This document shows, one piece after another, positions 5,455-12,631 of a stretch of 15,098 nucleotides of DNA. The notes under the pieces were generated by a model, which worked only from the letters and a program-made list of their open reading frames with translations, was not told the origin of the DNA and did no database searches. The stretch is from CAZVEV01 sp964625865 (lineage in GTDB: Bacteria; Planctomycetota; Phycisphaerae; SM23-33), in NCBI GenBank assembly GCA_964625865.1, contig CAZVEV010000135.1, positions 1 to 15,098 on the forward strand, given 5' to 3'. Numbering within the stretch: the stretch's first letter is position 1; each line of letters begins with the position of its first letter. The position numbers and the translations under genes were made by a program.

Positions 5455-6801
5455 ATGATTGCATGGATGCATGAACGCCCCTGCCTGAGCAGGCGCCGGA
5501 GGGGGGGGCTGTGGGCACTGATCGCCCTGACGCTGACCCTCGCAATGCCCGCCCGGACCGCCGAGCCGCCCCGCCCCCCCGCCGAGGGCGAGATCACGCG
5601 GATCATGGGCGTCAAGGACGCCGCCGTCCAGGCCGCCGACACGCAGTACATCCAGCAGATCGGCTCGGCGGACAAGCAGTACACCGAAACGCTCGCCCAG
5701 GCCCGGGCCCGGCGGGCCAAAACCATCGCCGCCGCCCGCCTCGCCGCGGTAGGGCAACTCAAGACCGTCGGCAGGCGGATGGCGCAGGCCGGTCAGGTTT
5801 CCGAGGCGATCAAGCTGTTCAAGGCCGTCCACCGCCTGCGACCCCAGGACGCCGAAGCCGTCGCCGCGCTGGGCGCCGCGGGGGTCGACGTCCGGGCCAT
5901 CAAGCTCGAACCGGACTACGAGGCCCGCCGCCTCGACAGCCGGGGCCATCGCATCGTCCTGTGGAACACCCACAACAGCCGCTACAACACCAGCGGGGCG
6001 CTCGAGTGCACGGTCGTGCTGCTGAAAGGAACCACCGCGGTATGGCGATCGGAGAAGATCCCCGTGCCCTGGAAACGAAACGCCGACACCTTCGCGACGG
6101 TCCAGGCCCCGCCAAGACGGTTCGACACGATCCGCGTGGAGGTCAACCGGTGGCGCGGCTACTCGGGCGGACTGGCGGAAATCGAAGTGTGGCAAGGCAC
6201 GGAGAACATCGCCCGGGGCATGCCCGCCCGCGCCAGCGCCGCCGCCGACAGCCGCACACGCGCCACCACCGTCACCGACGGGGTGACCACGTCCAGTGCG
6301 TACAAGAGCGGGTACTGGCTCCTGCCGGACAACCAGGCCGGCTGGGTCGAGGTCCGCCTGACCAGGCCGGAGTACAGCGCGCTGTATCGCAAAAAGGTCT
6401 CGGCCCGCGTGCCGTGGCAAAAGGCCCTCAAGGTCGCCAAGGGCGACGTGGTCGACATCACCGCGTCGGGCACGTGGCATGCCTCGCCGGACCTGGTCGC
6501 CGACGCCGACGGCGGGATGGCGGCTGGGGGAAACCAGGCGGGCAAGTACTCCGAACGGTTCTATCTCCAGGGACGGCTGGGCAAGAAGGTCTTCAAGATC
6601 GGCTCGTCCTTCACGCTTCGCGCCGAGGCCGACGGCGAGTTGGAGTTGGGCATGAGTGAAGAGAAAGCCGAATGGCATACGAACAACGCCGGCTTCCTCG
6701 ACGTGACGCTGACGATCCGCAAGAAGCCCGCCCCGGTTCCCGCCAGCAGGCCCAAGGGCACGGTGACGCACACCGCCCCGCCGAAGCCTGCCGCCCCGTA
6801 G
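5455..6801 (+). CDS. Secreted protein with discoidin-like and LecA-like (PA-IL) carbohydrate-binding domains
   Basis: 448 residues with a clear Sec signal peptide: RRRR at 13-16, hydrophobic core LWALIALTLTLA (19-30), probable cleavage after ARTA (33-36). A helical, TPR-like segment follows (about 55-140, including VSEAIKLFKAVHRLRPQDAEA). Residues about 165-303 resemble a discoidin/F5-8C-type beta-sandwich; NIARGMPARASAA...TDG...WVEVRL is its typical signature. Residues about 315-422 (WQKALKVAKGDVVDITASGTW ... NNAGFLDVTLTI) resemble the PA-I galactophilic lectin fold. A Pro/Lys tail ends the protein. No catalytic motif is visible; binding of cell-surface or environmental sugars is the best guess. 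The ATG at 5455 has GAGAGAG just upstream; ATG 5467 would also keep the signal peptide. It is divergent from the c-di-GMP operon and convergent with recQ. Confidence 0.8.
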   Translation: MIAWMHERPCLSRRRRGGLWALIALTLTLAMPARTAEPPRPPAEGEITRIMGVKDAAVQAADTQYIQQIGSADKQYTETLAQARARRAKTIAAARLAAVGQLKTVGRRMAQAGQVSEAIKLFKAVHRLRPQDAEAVAALGAAGVDVRAIKLEPDYEARRLDSRGHRIVLWNTHNSRYNTSGALECTVVLLKGTTAVWRSEKIPVPWKRNADTFATVQAPPRRFDTIRVEVNRWRGYSGGLAEIEVWQGTENIARGMPARASAAADSRTRATTVTDGVTTSSAYKSGYWLLPDNQAGWVEVRLTRPEYSALYRKKVSARVPWQKALKVAKGDVVDITASGTWHASPDLVADADGGMAAGGNQAGKYSERFYLQGRLGKKVFKIGSSFTLRAEADGELELGMSEEKAEWHTNNAGFLDVTLTIRKKPAPVPASRPKGTVTHTAPPKPAAP

Positions 6802-6882
6802 CGAGCGAGGCGAGTCGGCGTTTGAACCGGCGCCGCACGGCAAGCAAGTTCCCCCGCTAAACAGGGAGACGGCACCCCGGGT

Positions 6883-8721
6883 CTACGCCCGGCCGACGTG
6901 GGCGTTGATGGCCGCCAGGAACTGCTCGCCGTAACGCTGGAGCTTCTTCTCGCCCACGCCGGTGATCATTCGCATCGCCTCCGGCGAGGCCGGACAGTCG
7001 CGGGCCATCTCCCGCAGCGCCCGGTCGGAGAAGACGATGTAGGGGGGCACGTTCTGGGCGCGGGCGAGGGTGGTCCGCAGCGAACGGAGCGTCTCGAACA
7101 GCGCGTGATCGTAGTCCTCGACCACGTCGGCGGCGCCAGCCGAGCGCTTGCGCTTGCGGGCCTTTTTCGGCTCGGCGGTCTTGAGGATGTGGAACTCGGC
7201 CCGCCCGAACAGCACCTCGCCGCCCTTTTCGGTGATCCGCAGGCCCGGGAACCGCGAATCGGTGTAGGCCACGCACTCCTGGGCAACGAGATTGTCGATC
7301 ACGCGCCGCCAGTGGGCCTTGGGCCTGTCGGATCCCGTGCCGTAGGTCACCAACAGGTCGTGCTGGAAATCGCGGATCTTCTGCGTGTCGGCCCCGGTGA
7401 CCACGTCGACAACGTGGGCCGCCCCGAACCGCTGCCCCGTCCGCGCCATCGCAGACATCACGATCTGGGCGTCCTTCGTCGCGTCGATCTGCTCGACCTG
7501 CCCCGAGCAGACGTCGCAGCCGCCGCAGTTGTCCTCGCCGAAGCGCTCGCCGAAGTAGCCCAGCAACTGGGTCCGCCTGCAGGCGTTGACCGTGGCGAAG
7601 TTGACCATGTCGTACAGCTTGTCGGTGGCGATCTTTCGCTCGGTGTCGTCCGGGATGTCGTTGATGAAGTAACGGATCTTCGGAATATCGCCGGCGCCGA
7701 ACAGCAGGAGGCAGTGGGCCGGCTCGCCGTCGCGCCCGGACCGCCCGGTCTCCTGGTAGTAGCTTTCCATGTTCTTGGGCAGGTCGGCGTGGATCACGAA
7801 GCGGATGTTCGACTTGTCGATGCCCATCCCGAACGCCACCGTCGCGACGATCACCGACACCTCGTCGCGGTTGAACGCCTCCTGATGGGCGTGACGCATC
7901 TCGTTGGGCAGACCGGCGTGGTAGGGCAAGGCCTTGACGCCCCGGGCGGTCAGGAAATCAGCCGTCGTCTCGACATTGCTGCGCGTCGTGCGGTAGATGA
8001 TCCCCGCCTCGCCGTCGCGGCCGGTCAGGAACGAGAGGATCTGTTGGTTGGGCGATCTCTTGGGCAGGACCTGGTAGAACAGGTTTGGACGGTTGAACGA
8101 GGCCCGGACCGTGTGCGGGTCGCGGAGCGTGAGCTTGGCGGTGATGTCGGCCTGCACCTTGGCGGTGGCCGTCGCGGTGAAGGCGGCGACCGGGACGGCC
8201 GGGAAGTCCTCGACGATCCGCGCCAGGCTCAGGTAATCCGGGCGGAAGTCATGGCCCCACTCGGAGATGCAGTGGGCCTCGTCAATCGCGAACAGGCTCA
8301 GCTTGACCGACTGGAGGGCTGACAGGAAGCTGTCCATCGCGAACCGCTCGGGCGCAACGTACAGCAGATCCAGCTCGCCCGCCGCCAGCCGGCGCGAGAC
8401 GGCCGCCCGCTGGGCGGCGTCCAGCGAACTGTTGAGAAACTCCGCCGCCAGCCCGTTGCCCACCGCCGCGTCGACCTGGTCTTTCATCAGCGAAATCAGC
8501 GGACTGATCACCACGCACGTGCCGTCCATCAGATACGCGGGCAGTTGATAGCACAGGCTCTTGCCGCCCCCGGTCGGCATGACCGCAAAGGCGTCCCGCC
8601 CATCCAGAATCGCCCGAACAATATCCTCCTGGTTGTCCCGAAACGCATGAAACCCAAAGACCTCGCTCAGCGCGCGCCCCACCCCGTCGCCCGCCCCGGA
8701 TGTCACGTCAGTATCAGTCAT
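6883..8721 (-). CDS. recQ: ATP-dependent DNA helicase RecQ
   Basis: 612 residues, the usual length for bacterial RecQ. It unwinds DNA 3' to 5' in recombination and replication-fork repair. Visible motifs in order: motif 0 FRDNQEDIV (27-35), Walker A TGGGKS (50-55), Walker B DEAHC (147-151), motif III FTATAT (181-186), and motif VI QETGRSGRDG (323-332). The zinc-binding site of the RQC domain is complete: Cys381, Cys399, Cys402 and Cys405 (CRRTQLLGYF...NCGGCDVC). A winged-helix segment follows (about 415-510), then a Lys/Arg-rich linker (518-527) and an HRDC domain (about 535-610, ending GVGEKKLQRYGEQFLAAI). The ATG at 8721 has AAGGG upstream. The small immunity-like gene on the same strand ends 34 bases before it, so the two may share a transcript. 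All catalytic residues look intact. Confidence 0.97.
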   Translation of the reverse strand: MTDTDVTSGAGDGVGRALSEVFGFHAFRDNQEDIVRAILDGRDAFAVMPTGGGKSLCYQLPAYLMDGTCVVISPLISLMKDQVDAAVGNGLAAEFLNSSLDAAQRAAVSRRLAAGELDLLYVAPERFAMDSFLSALQSVKLSLFAIDEAHCISEWGHDFRPDYLSLARIVEDFPAVPVAAFTATATAKVQADITAKLTLRDPHTVRASFNRPNLFYQVLPKRSPNQQILSFLTGRDGEAGIIYRTTRSNVETTADFLTARGVKALPYHAGLPNEMRHAHQEAFNRDEVSVIVATVAFGMGIDKSNIRFVIHADLPKNMESYYQETGRSGRDGEPAHCLLLFGAGDIPKIRYFINDIPDDTERKIATDKLYDMVNFATVNACRRTQLLGYFGERFGEDNCGGCDVCSGQVEQIDATKDAQIVMSAMARTGQRFGAAHVVDVVTGADTQKIRDFQHDLLVTYGTGSDRPKAHWRRVIDNLVAQECVAYTDSRFPGLRITEKGGEVLFGRAEFHILKTAEPKKARKRKRSAGAADVVEDYDHALFETLRSLRTTLARAQNVPPYIVFSDRALREMARDCPASPEAMRMITGVGEKKLQRYGEQFLAAINAHVGRA

Positions 8722-8755
8722 GCATTACCCTTGCGAGGTCCGTTGTGCCCCGCAG

Positions 8756-9130
8756 TCAGTTGCGTTCATACAGTACCGTTTCCTTCCTGTCGAAAACGGG
8801 CACCATAATCTCGGAGTACCAGTCTTCCGGAATCGTGGGAAACCGCCGTTTCATTTCCTTACAGGCTTCGAGGAAGCCTTCCCACTCCTCGCGTATCTCC
8901 ACCCATGGCTCCACGTTCTTATCGGTGAGAAAGCCAATGCAAATCTCATCCGTTGAGAAGAGGTCATACTTGTACGTGATTATCCTCGCGATCTCATCCC
9001 ATCGAATGGCAACCGGGCCCTCCCCCTGTCGCTCAACCATCAAGCCCTCATCTGTGAGGCGGACCCATGGCTTCGATGGGAGCGGACCGGGATGAAAAAC
9101 CCTGGCGAGTTTCTTCAGAATGCTCTTCAT
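8756..9130 (-). CDS. Small hypothetical protein, possibly immunity-like
   Basis: 124 residues, cytosolic, with no signal peptide or membrane segment. It begins with a short basic helix (MKSILKKLARVF), then beta-rich sequence: WVRLTDEGLMVER, PVAIRWDEIARIITYKYDLFSTDEICIGFL, a helix EEWEGFLEACKEMKRRF, and a Trp-containing end DWYSEIMVPVFDRKETVLY. The pattern 'W-x-E-I-x-x-I-x-x-Y-K-x-D-L-x-x-x-D-x-I-C' resembles small unnamed proteins that I recall from planctomycetes and proteobacteria, some beside polymorphic toxins, but I cannot name a family with certainty. The gene is less GC-rich than recQ and has no strong ribosome site at the ATG (9130). The frame stays open upstream to 9334, but the extra 68 residues look like translated non-coding DNA. 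It could be an orphan immunity gene. Confidence 0.6.
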   Translation of the reverse strand: MKSILKKLARVFHPGPLPSKPWVRLTDEGLMVERQGEGPVAIRWDEIARIITYKYDLFSTDEICIGFLTDKNVEPWVEIREEWEGFLEACKEMKRRFPTIPEDWYSEIMVPVFDRKETVLYERN

Positions 9131-9352
9131 GGATTCTCGGCGTTGCCACGTGACACAGGCAAGACCCTCAAGACCCCGTCGGTCCAGTGTGTCCCAAGAC
9201 CGGATGATAGCGGGTCCTTGCGGTGAATACACGCGCTGTCTGATAGGGACAACCATAGGCTTGGAGTACTCGACCGGTAACGGGGCAGGAGGACTTGGCC
9301 GCGGGGCGTCACCGGGCTTCTGCCAACCCTTCACTCAACCCTCTGCCGGTCA

Positions 9353-9472
9353 CTATGTCCGAAACTTCTCCGAAGCCATCCCCGGAGCTACGTTCGCCGT
9401 CTTCTCCGACGCTCTTACCGGCGGCTTCTTTGTATTCTCCACTTCCTCGGGAGCCAGACCGTAAGCGGTTAT
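9353..9472 (-). pseudogene. Possible remnant of a toxin/RHS C-terminus in the 9131-9682 gap
   Basis: The 552 bases between the small minus-strand gene and the Fic gene hold no intact gene that I believe. One frame on the minus strand (9472-9353, 39 codons to a TAG) has a protein-like composition, beginning ITAYGLAPEEVENTKKPP and ending MASEKFRT. 'YGL' followed by a variable Lys/Glu-rich stretch recalls the DPxGL junction where RHS toxin tips begin, and the immunity-like gene lies downstream on the same strand. Upstream of it the frame is closed by TGA (9475-9473) and earlier stops, so if it is a relic it is badly broken. It may simply be chance. Confidence 0.2.
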
Positions 9473-9479
9473 TCAGCCT

Positions 9480-9682
9480 CGATGGCAGACCCACTAGATG
9501 TTGGGGGCAGAGACTGATCCGCACACAAGAGTATAAACCACTATCAGGACTGCTGTTATGTAGAACGCTAATTTTACTAACATTCGGCCAATTAAAATGT
9601 TCGGTATTTTTTTTTAATAGAGGCTTGTTCAATTGAAATATATCAACGATATTCTTAACTATGGGGCGTCTAGTGAAAGGCA
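9480..9682 (+). promoter_or_regulatory. AT-rich leader of the Fic gene with a weak hairpin/T9 run
   Basis: This is the most AT-rich stretch of the window. AACATT (9579-9584) and AATGTT (9596-9601) form a six-base-pair stem followed by CGGTA and nine T's (9607-9615), a weak plus-strand terminator-like signal. Downstream, TTGTTC (9625-9630) and TATTCT (9650-9655), 19 bases apart, are a poor but plausible promoter for the Fic gene. AAAGG (9675-9679) lies only three bases before ATG 9683. Confidence 0.3.
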
Positions 9683-10846
9683 ATGATAGTGGACCACACA
9701 ATGTTCGGAGACTCCAAGACGGGTAAGCTCGTTGAGATAAGCGCAGGAGCGCGTGGGAAGGACTATGCGTTCATCCCCAATGACTTGCCACCAACGTCTG
9801 GCTTTCCCAGCCAGCTTTGGCCTCTCCTGGCCGAAGCGAAGGAAGCTCTCGGTAGACTCGATGGGATCGGCCAGACAATACCTGCTCCGCAGTTGCTTCT
9901 TCGCCCGCTCCAGAAACGTGAAGCGTTGCGATCGTCCAGTCTGGAGGGAACCTATGCAACTCCCGAGCAACTCCTCTTGTACGAAATGGATCCGCGTGAA
10001 CCGACGTCGGAGAAGGACCAAGCCAACGAGTGGAGAGAGGTATCCAACTACGGCCACGCACTGACCGAGGGCTGCGAGTTGTTGGATGAAATGCCCATCT
10101 GCCTTCGAGTCATCCGAGCTATGCACAGGACACTGCTTTCGGGAGTCAGAGGCCGTGACAAGTCGCCCGGGGAGTTTCGCCGATGTCAGGTCCATATCGG
10201 ATCGGATCGACGATACATCCCTCCTCCCCCGCAGGAGCTGAACCGCTGCCTGGACGCATTCGAAAAGCACCTACACGACGACGACCCACGATTTGACCCG
10301 CTCGTGCGATGCTATATCGCCCATTATCAATTCGAAGCCATCCACCCATTTGTCGATGGAAACGGCCGAGTGGGGCGTCTTCTCCTAGCGCTGATGACAT
10401 ACAAGTGGTGCGGCCACTCGATGCCTTGGCTCTATATGAGCGAGTTCTTTGAACGTTACAAGGATGAGTATGTTGACTTCCTGTTTCGGGTAAGTACAGA
10501 AGGAGACTGGGAGCATTGGCTGGAGTTTTGCCTGCGAGGCACGATCGAGCAGGCCAATAACTCCGCAAAGCGATGTGAACGTCTCGGCAGACTCCAGAAG
10601 GACTACGACAATCGCATCATGGGTGGTTCAAAGCGAGATCATGCCATAGTGGCCAGACTATTCGAAAACCCCATACTTACAATACCACACATTCAATATC
10701 AGCACGACATCACCTATCCAACCGCCAAGTCAGATGTCTATCGACTCGTCGGTCTTGGCATTCTCGCCGAACTCGGCAGTTCCCGGCCGAAGACATTTTA
10801 CGCACCTGAGATCCTTGCAATCGCGTATGAGGAGAACCGGCAGTAG
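9683..10846 (+). CDS. Fic-family protein (class II, probable protein AMPylase)
   Basis: 387 residues. Fic proteins transfer AMP (or another nucleotide part) from a nucleotide to hydroxyl side chains of target proteins. The catalytic motif HPFVDGNGRVGR is complete at 221-232, with His221 as the base and Asn227/Arg229/Arg232 for phosphates. The flap sequence GEFRRCQVHIGSDRRYIPPPP precedes it (163-183). The N-terminal helix carries SSSLEG at 84-89, matching the (S/T)xxxE(G/N) autoinhibitory motif before the Fic core, which defines class II; Glu88 would block ATP. The last about 70 residues (315-382, VARLFENPILTIPHIQY ... YRLVGLGILAELG) look like a winged helix. No separate antitoxin gene is adjacent, as expected for a self-inhibited form. 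ATG 9701 is an alternative start with better ribosome-site spacing. Base composition is clearly more AT-rich than the flanking genes, suggesting transfer. Confidence 0.9.
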   Translation: MIVDHTMFGDSKTGKLVEISAGARGKDYAFIPNDLPPTSGFPSQLWPLLAEAKEALGRLDGIGQTIPAPQLLLRPLQKREALRSSSLEGTYATPEQLLLYEMDPREPTSEKDQANEWREVSNYGHALTEGCELLDEMPICLRVIRAMHRTLLSGVRGRDKSPGEFRRCQVHIGSDRRYIPPPPQELNRCLDAFEKHLHDDDPRFDPLVRCYIAHYQFEAIHPFVDGNGRVGRLLLALMTYKWCGHSMPWLYMSEFFERYKDEYVDFLFRVSTEGDWEHWLEFCLRGTIEQANNSAKRCERLGRLQKDYDNRIMGGSKRDHAIVARLFENPILTIPHIQYQHDITYPTAKSDVYRLVGLGILAELGSSRPKTFYAPEILAIAYEENRQ

Positions 10847-11089
10847 CGGGACGAGAAAGGGCAAAGCCCAGATTCACGAAGACGGGCAAGTCGTCACGTT
10901 GCGAGAGCTCGCAGACAACGTGTTTCGACGGAGCACCACGGCGTGGCTTTGCGGACAGCAACCTGCGACACCCGTGGGGAGAGGCGGGGTTTGGTTTGGG
11001 GTGTTGCGGCGCGGGCCGCGAATGACAACGGCGGGTTCGAGGCGGCGATGGGCCGGCCTTGAGTCCTATCAACGAAAGAGGAATTGGCG

Positions 11090-12616
11090 ATGAGACTGCA
11101 CAACGTGAAATGGACGGTTGGGGTGGCGGTGGTTCTGGCGGCGGCGAGTTGCGGACTCGGCGCGGTGACGGTGGACAAGATGTTCTCCGATCACATGGTG
11201 CTTCAGCGCCAGATGCCGGTTCCGGTCTGGGGCACGGCGGCGGCGGGCGAGAAGGTGACGGTGGCCTTTGCGGGCCAGAGCAAGTCGGCCGTCGCGGACG
11301 CCGAGGGCAAGTGGATGGTCAAGCTCGACCCGCTGAAGGTGGGCCAGGACGGCGTGATGACCGTCCGCGGCACGAACACCGTCACGTTCAGCGACGTGCT
11401 GGTGGGCGAGGTCTGGGTCGGGTCGGGCCAGTCGAACATGGCCGGCGGGGCGGGGGGCTATGCCCGCCGAGACGAGGTGCTTGCCGCGATGGTCAAGGGC
11501 GGGCCCTATCCGAAGCTGCGGCTGTACCGCGGCGGGTGGAAGGAATCGACGCCGAAGGACATCAGCGGGTTTTCCGCGATTCATTTCTCGTTCGGCTTGC
11601 CTTTGCACAAGGCCCTCGACGTGCCGGTCGGGCTGATGGTCGGCGCGGTGGGCGGCACGCCGTCGGGGCGATGGCTGAGCCCGAAGATGCTCGCCGACGA
11701 CGCGGCCTGCCAGGCGATGCTGGCCAAGGCGGGGCTGGGCTCGTCCGAGCAGGCCAAGGCCAAGTACGCCGAGGCGCTGGCGAAATGGCAGGAGGCGGTC
11801 AAGGCGGCCAAGGCGGCAGGCAAGCGTCCGCCGCGTCGCCCGCGCGGCCCGGTCAAGGTCGGCGACCTGTACGCGTCGAAGATCGAGTACATGCTCCCGT
11901 ACGCGATTCGCGGCGTGCTGTGGGACCAGGGCGAAAGCGGGACGGCGGTGCGGGCGATCGACCAGTACACGATGATGGGCGCGCTGATCAAGGGATGGCG
12001 CAAGGCGTGGGGACAGGACTTCGCGTTCCTGTACGTCCAGAAGCCCAGCGGCGGAGGGTGCGCGTGGGACGCCAAGGGGTCCAACCCGGTCACGCGGATG
12101 GCCAACCCCTTCACCGCCCAGCCGCCCAAGCCCAACCGCGACGGCGACGGGCTGTACCGCGAGTTGCACATCCGGATCATGCAGCATCCCAACACGGCGA
12201 TGGTCAGCGCCAGCGACCTGGGCAGCGGCGTGCATCCGCAGAACAAGTCCGGGTACGGCAAGCGGGCGTGCCGGGTGGCCCTGGGCTTCGTCTACAAGAA
12301 GGACGTCGAGATCTACGGGCCGGTCTATGCCTCGCACAAGGCCGAGGGCAAGACACTCCGCGTGAGCTTCACCCACGTGGGCAAGGGGCTGGCGGTCAAA
12401 GGCGGCGAGAAACTGCAGGGCTTCGAGATAGCCGGGGCCGACGGTGTGTACCAGTGGGCCGACGCGACGATCGACGGCGCCACGGTGGTCCTGACCAGCG
12501 ACAGAGTCGCCAAGCCCGTCAACGTCCGTTACGGGTGGAACACGAGAACGCGCACCTGGGCGAACCTGTTCAACAAGGACGGCCTGCCCGCGCTGACATT
12601 CCGCAGTGGGAAGTAG
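11090..12616 (+). CDS. Exported sialate O-acetylesterase-like SGNH esterase
   Basis: 508 residues. A Sec signal peptide covers about 1-25 (VKWTVGVAVVLAAASCGLGA); AASC could alternatively be a poor lipobox. The N-terminal beta-sandwich (27-105, FSDHMVLQRQMPVPVWGTA) is typical of this family. The SGNH core begins with VLVGEVWVGSGQSNM, placing the nucleophile at Ser115. WDQGES (278-283) supplies the family's second block, and DLGSGVHPQNKSGYGKR gives the catalytic His382. The family removes O-acetyl groups from sialic acids or other decorated glycans; the true substrate here may be another acetylated polysaccharide. An Ala/Lys-rich helical insertion (about 205-255) separates the blocks. ATG 11090 is chosen because AGAGGA lies seven bases upstream; an in-frame TTG at 11084 is less likely. 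The gene converges on the redox fusion gene with a gap of 15 bases. No promoter stands out in the 243 bases after the Fic gene. Confidence 0.88.
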   Translation: MRLHNVKWTVGVAVVLAAASCGLGAVTVDKMFSDHMVLQRQMPVPVWGTAAAGEKVTVAFAGQSKSAVADAEGKWMVKLDPLKVGQDGVMTVRGTNTVTFSDVLVGEVWVGSGQSNMAGGAGGYARRDEVLAAMVKGGPYPKLRLYRGGWKESTPKDISGFSAIHFSFGLPLHKALDVPVGLMVGAVGGTPSGRWLSPKMLADDAACQAMLAKAGLGSSEQAKAKYAEALAKWQEAVKAAKAAGKRPPRRPRGPVKVGDLYASKIEYMLPYAIRGVLWDQGESGTAVRAIDQYTMMGALIKGWRKAWGQDFAFLYVQKPSGGGCAWDAKGSNPVTRMANPFTAQPPKPNRDGDGLYRELHIRIMQHPNTAMVSASDLGSGVHPQNKSGYGKRACRVALGFVYKKDVEIYGPVYASHKAEGKTLRVSFTHVGKGLAVKGGEKLQGFEIAGADGVYQWADATIDGATVVLTSDRVAKPVNVRYGWNTRTRTWANLFNKDGLPALTFRSGK

Positions 12617-12631
12617 ACTCGGCGGCGGGCA

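Noticed and set aside
5221..6843. A 540-codon open frame on the minus strand opposite the lectin-like protein gene
   Set aside because: It is the complement of a well-supported exported protein with a signal peptide and known folds; the translated product is Gly/Arg/Asp-rich with no domain, as expected from high third-position GC.
6898..8322. A 474-codon plus-strand open frame opposite recQ
   Set aside because: It is antisense to an intact helicase gene with every catalytic motif; the product is low-complexity Val/Gly/Arg/Asp sequence.
9295..9701. Open frames on both strands of the AT-rich gap (113 codons plus, 130 codons minus)
   Set aside because: The products are Ser/Pro- or Leu/Phe-rich with no motif, cross the weak terminator-like hairpin and lack ribosome sites.
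10827..11093. An 88-codon frame after the Fic gene containing QIHEDGQVVTLRELADNVF
   Set aside because: The short middle part looks protein-like, but the ends are Arg/Gly noise, there is no ribosome site, and it runs through the esterase ribosome site; not enough to call.
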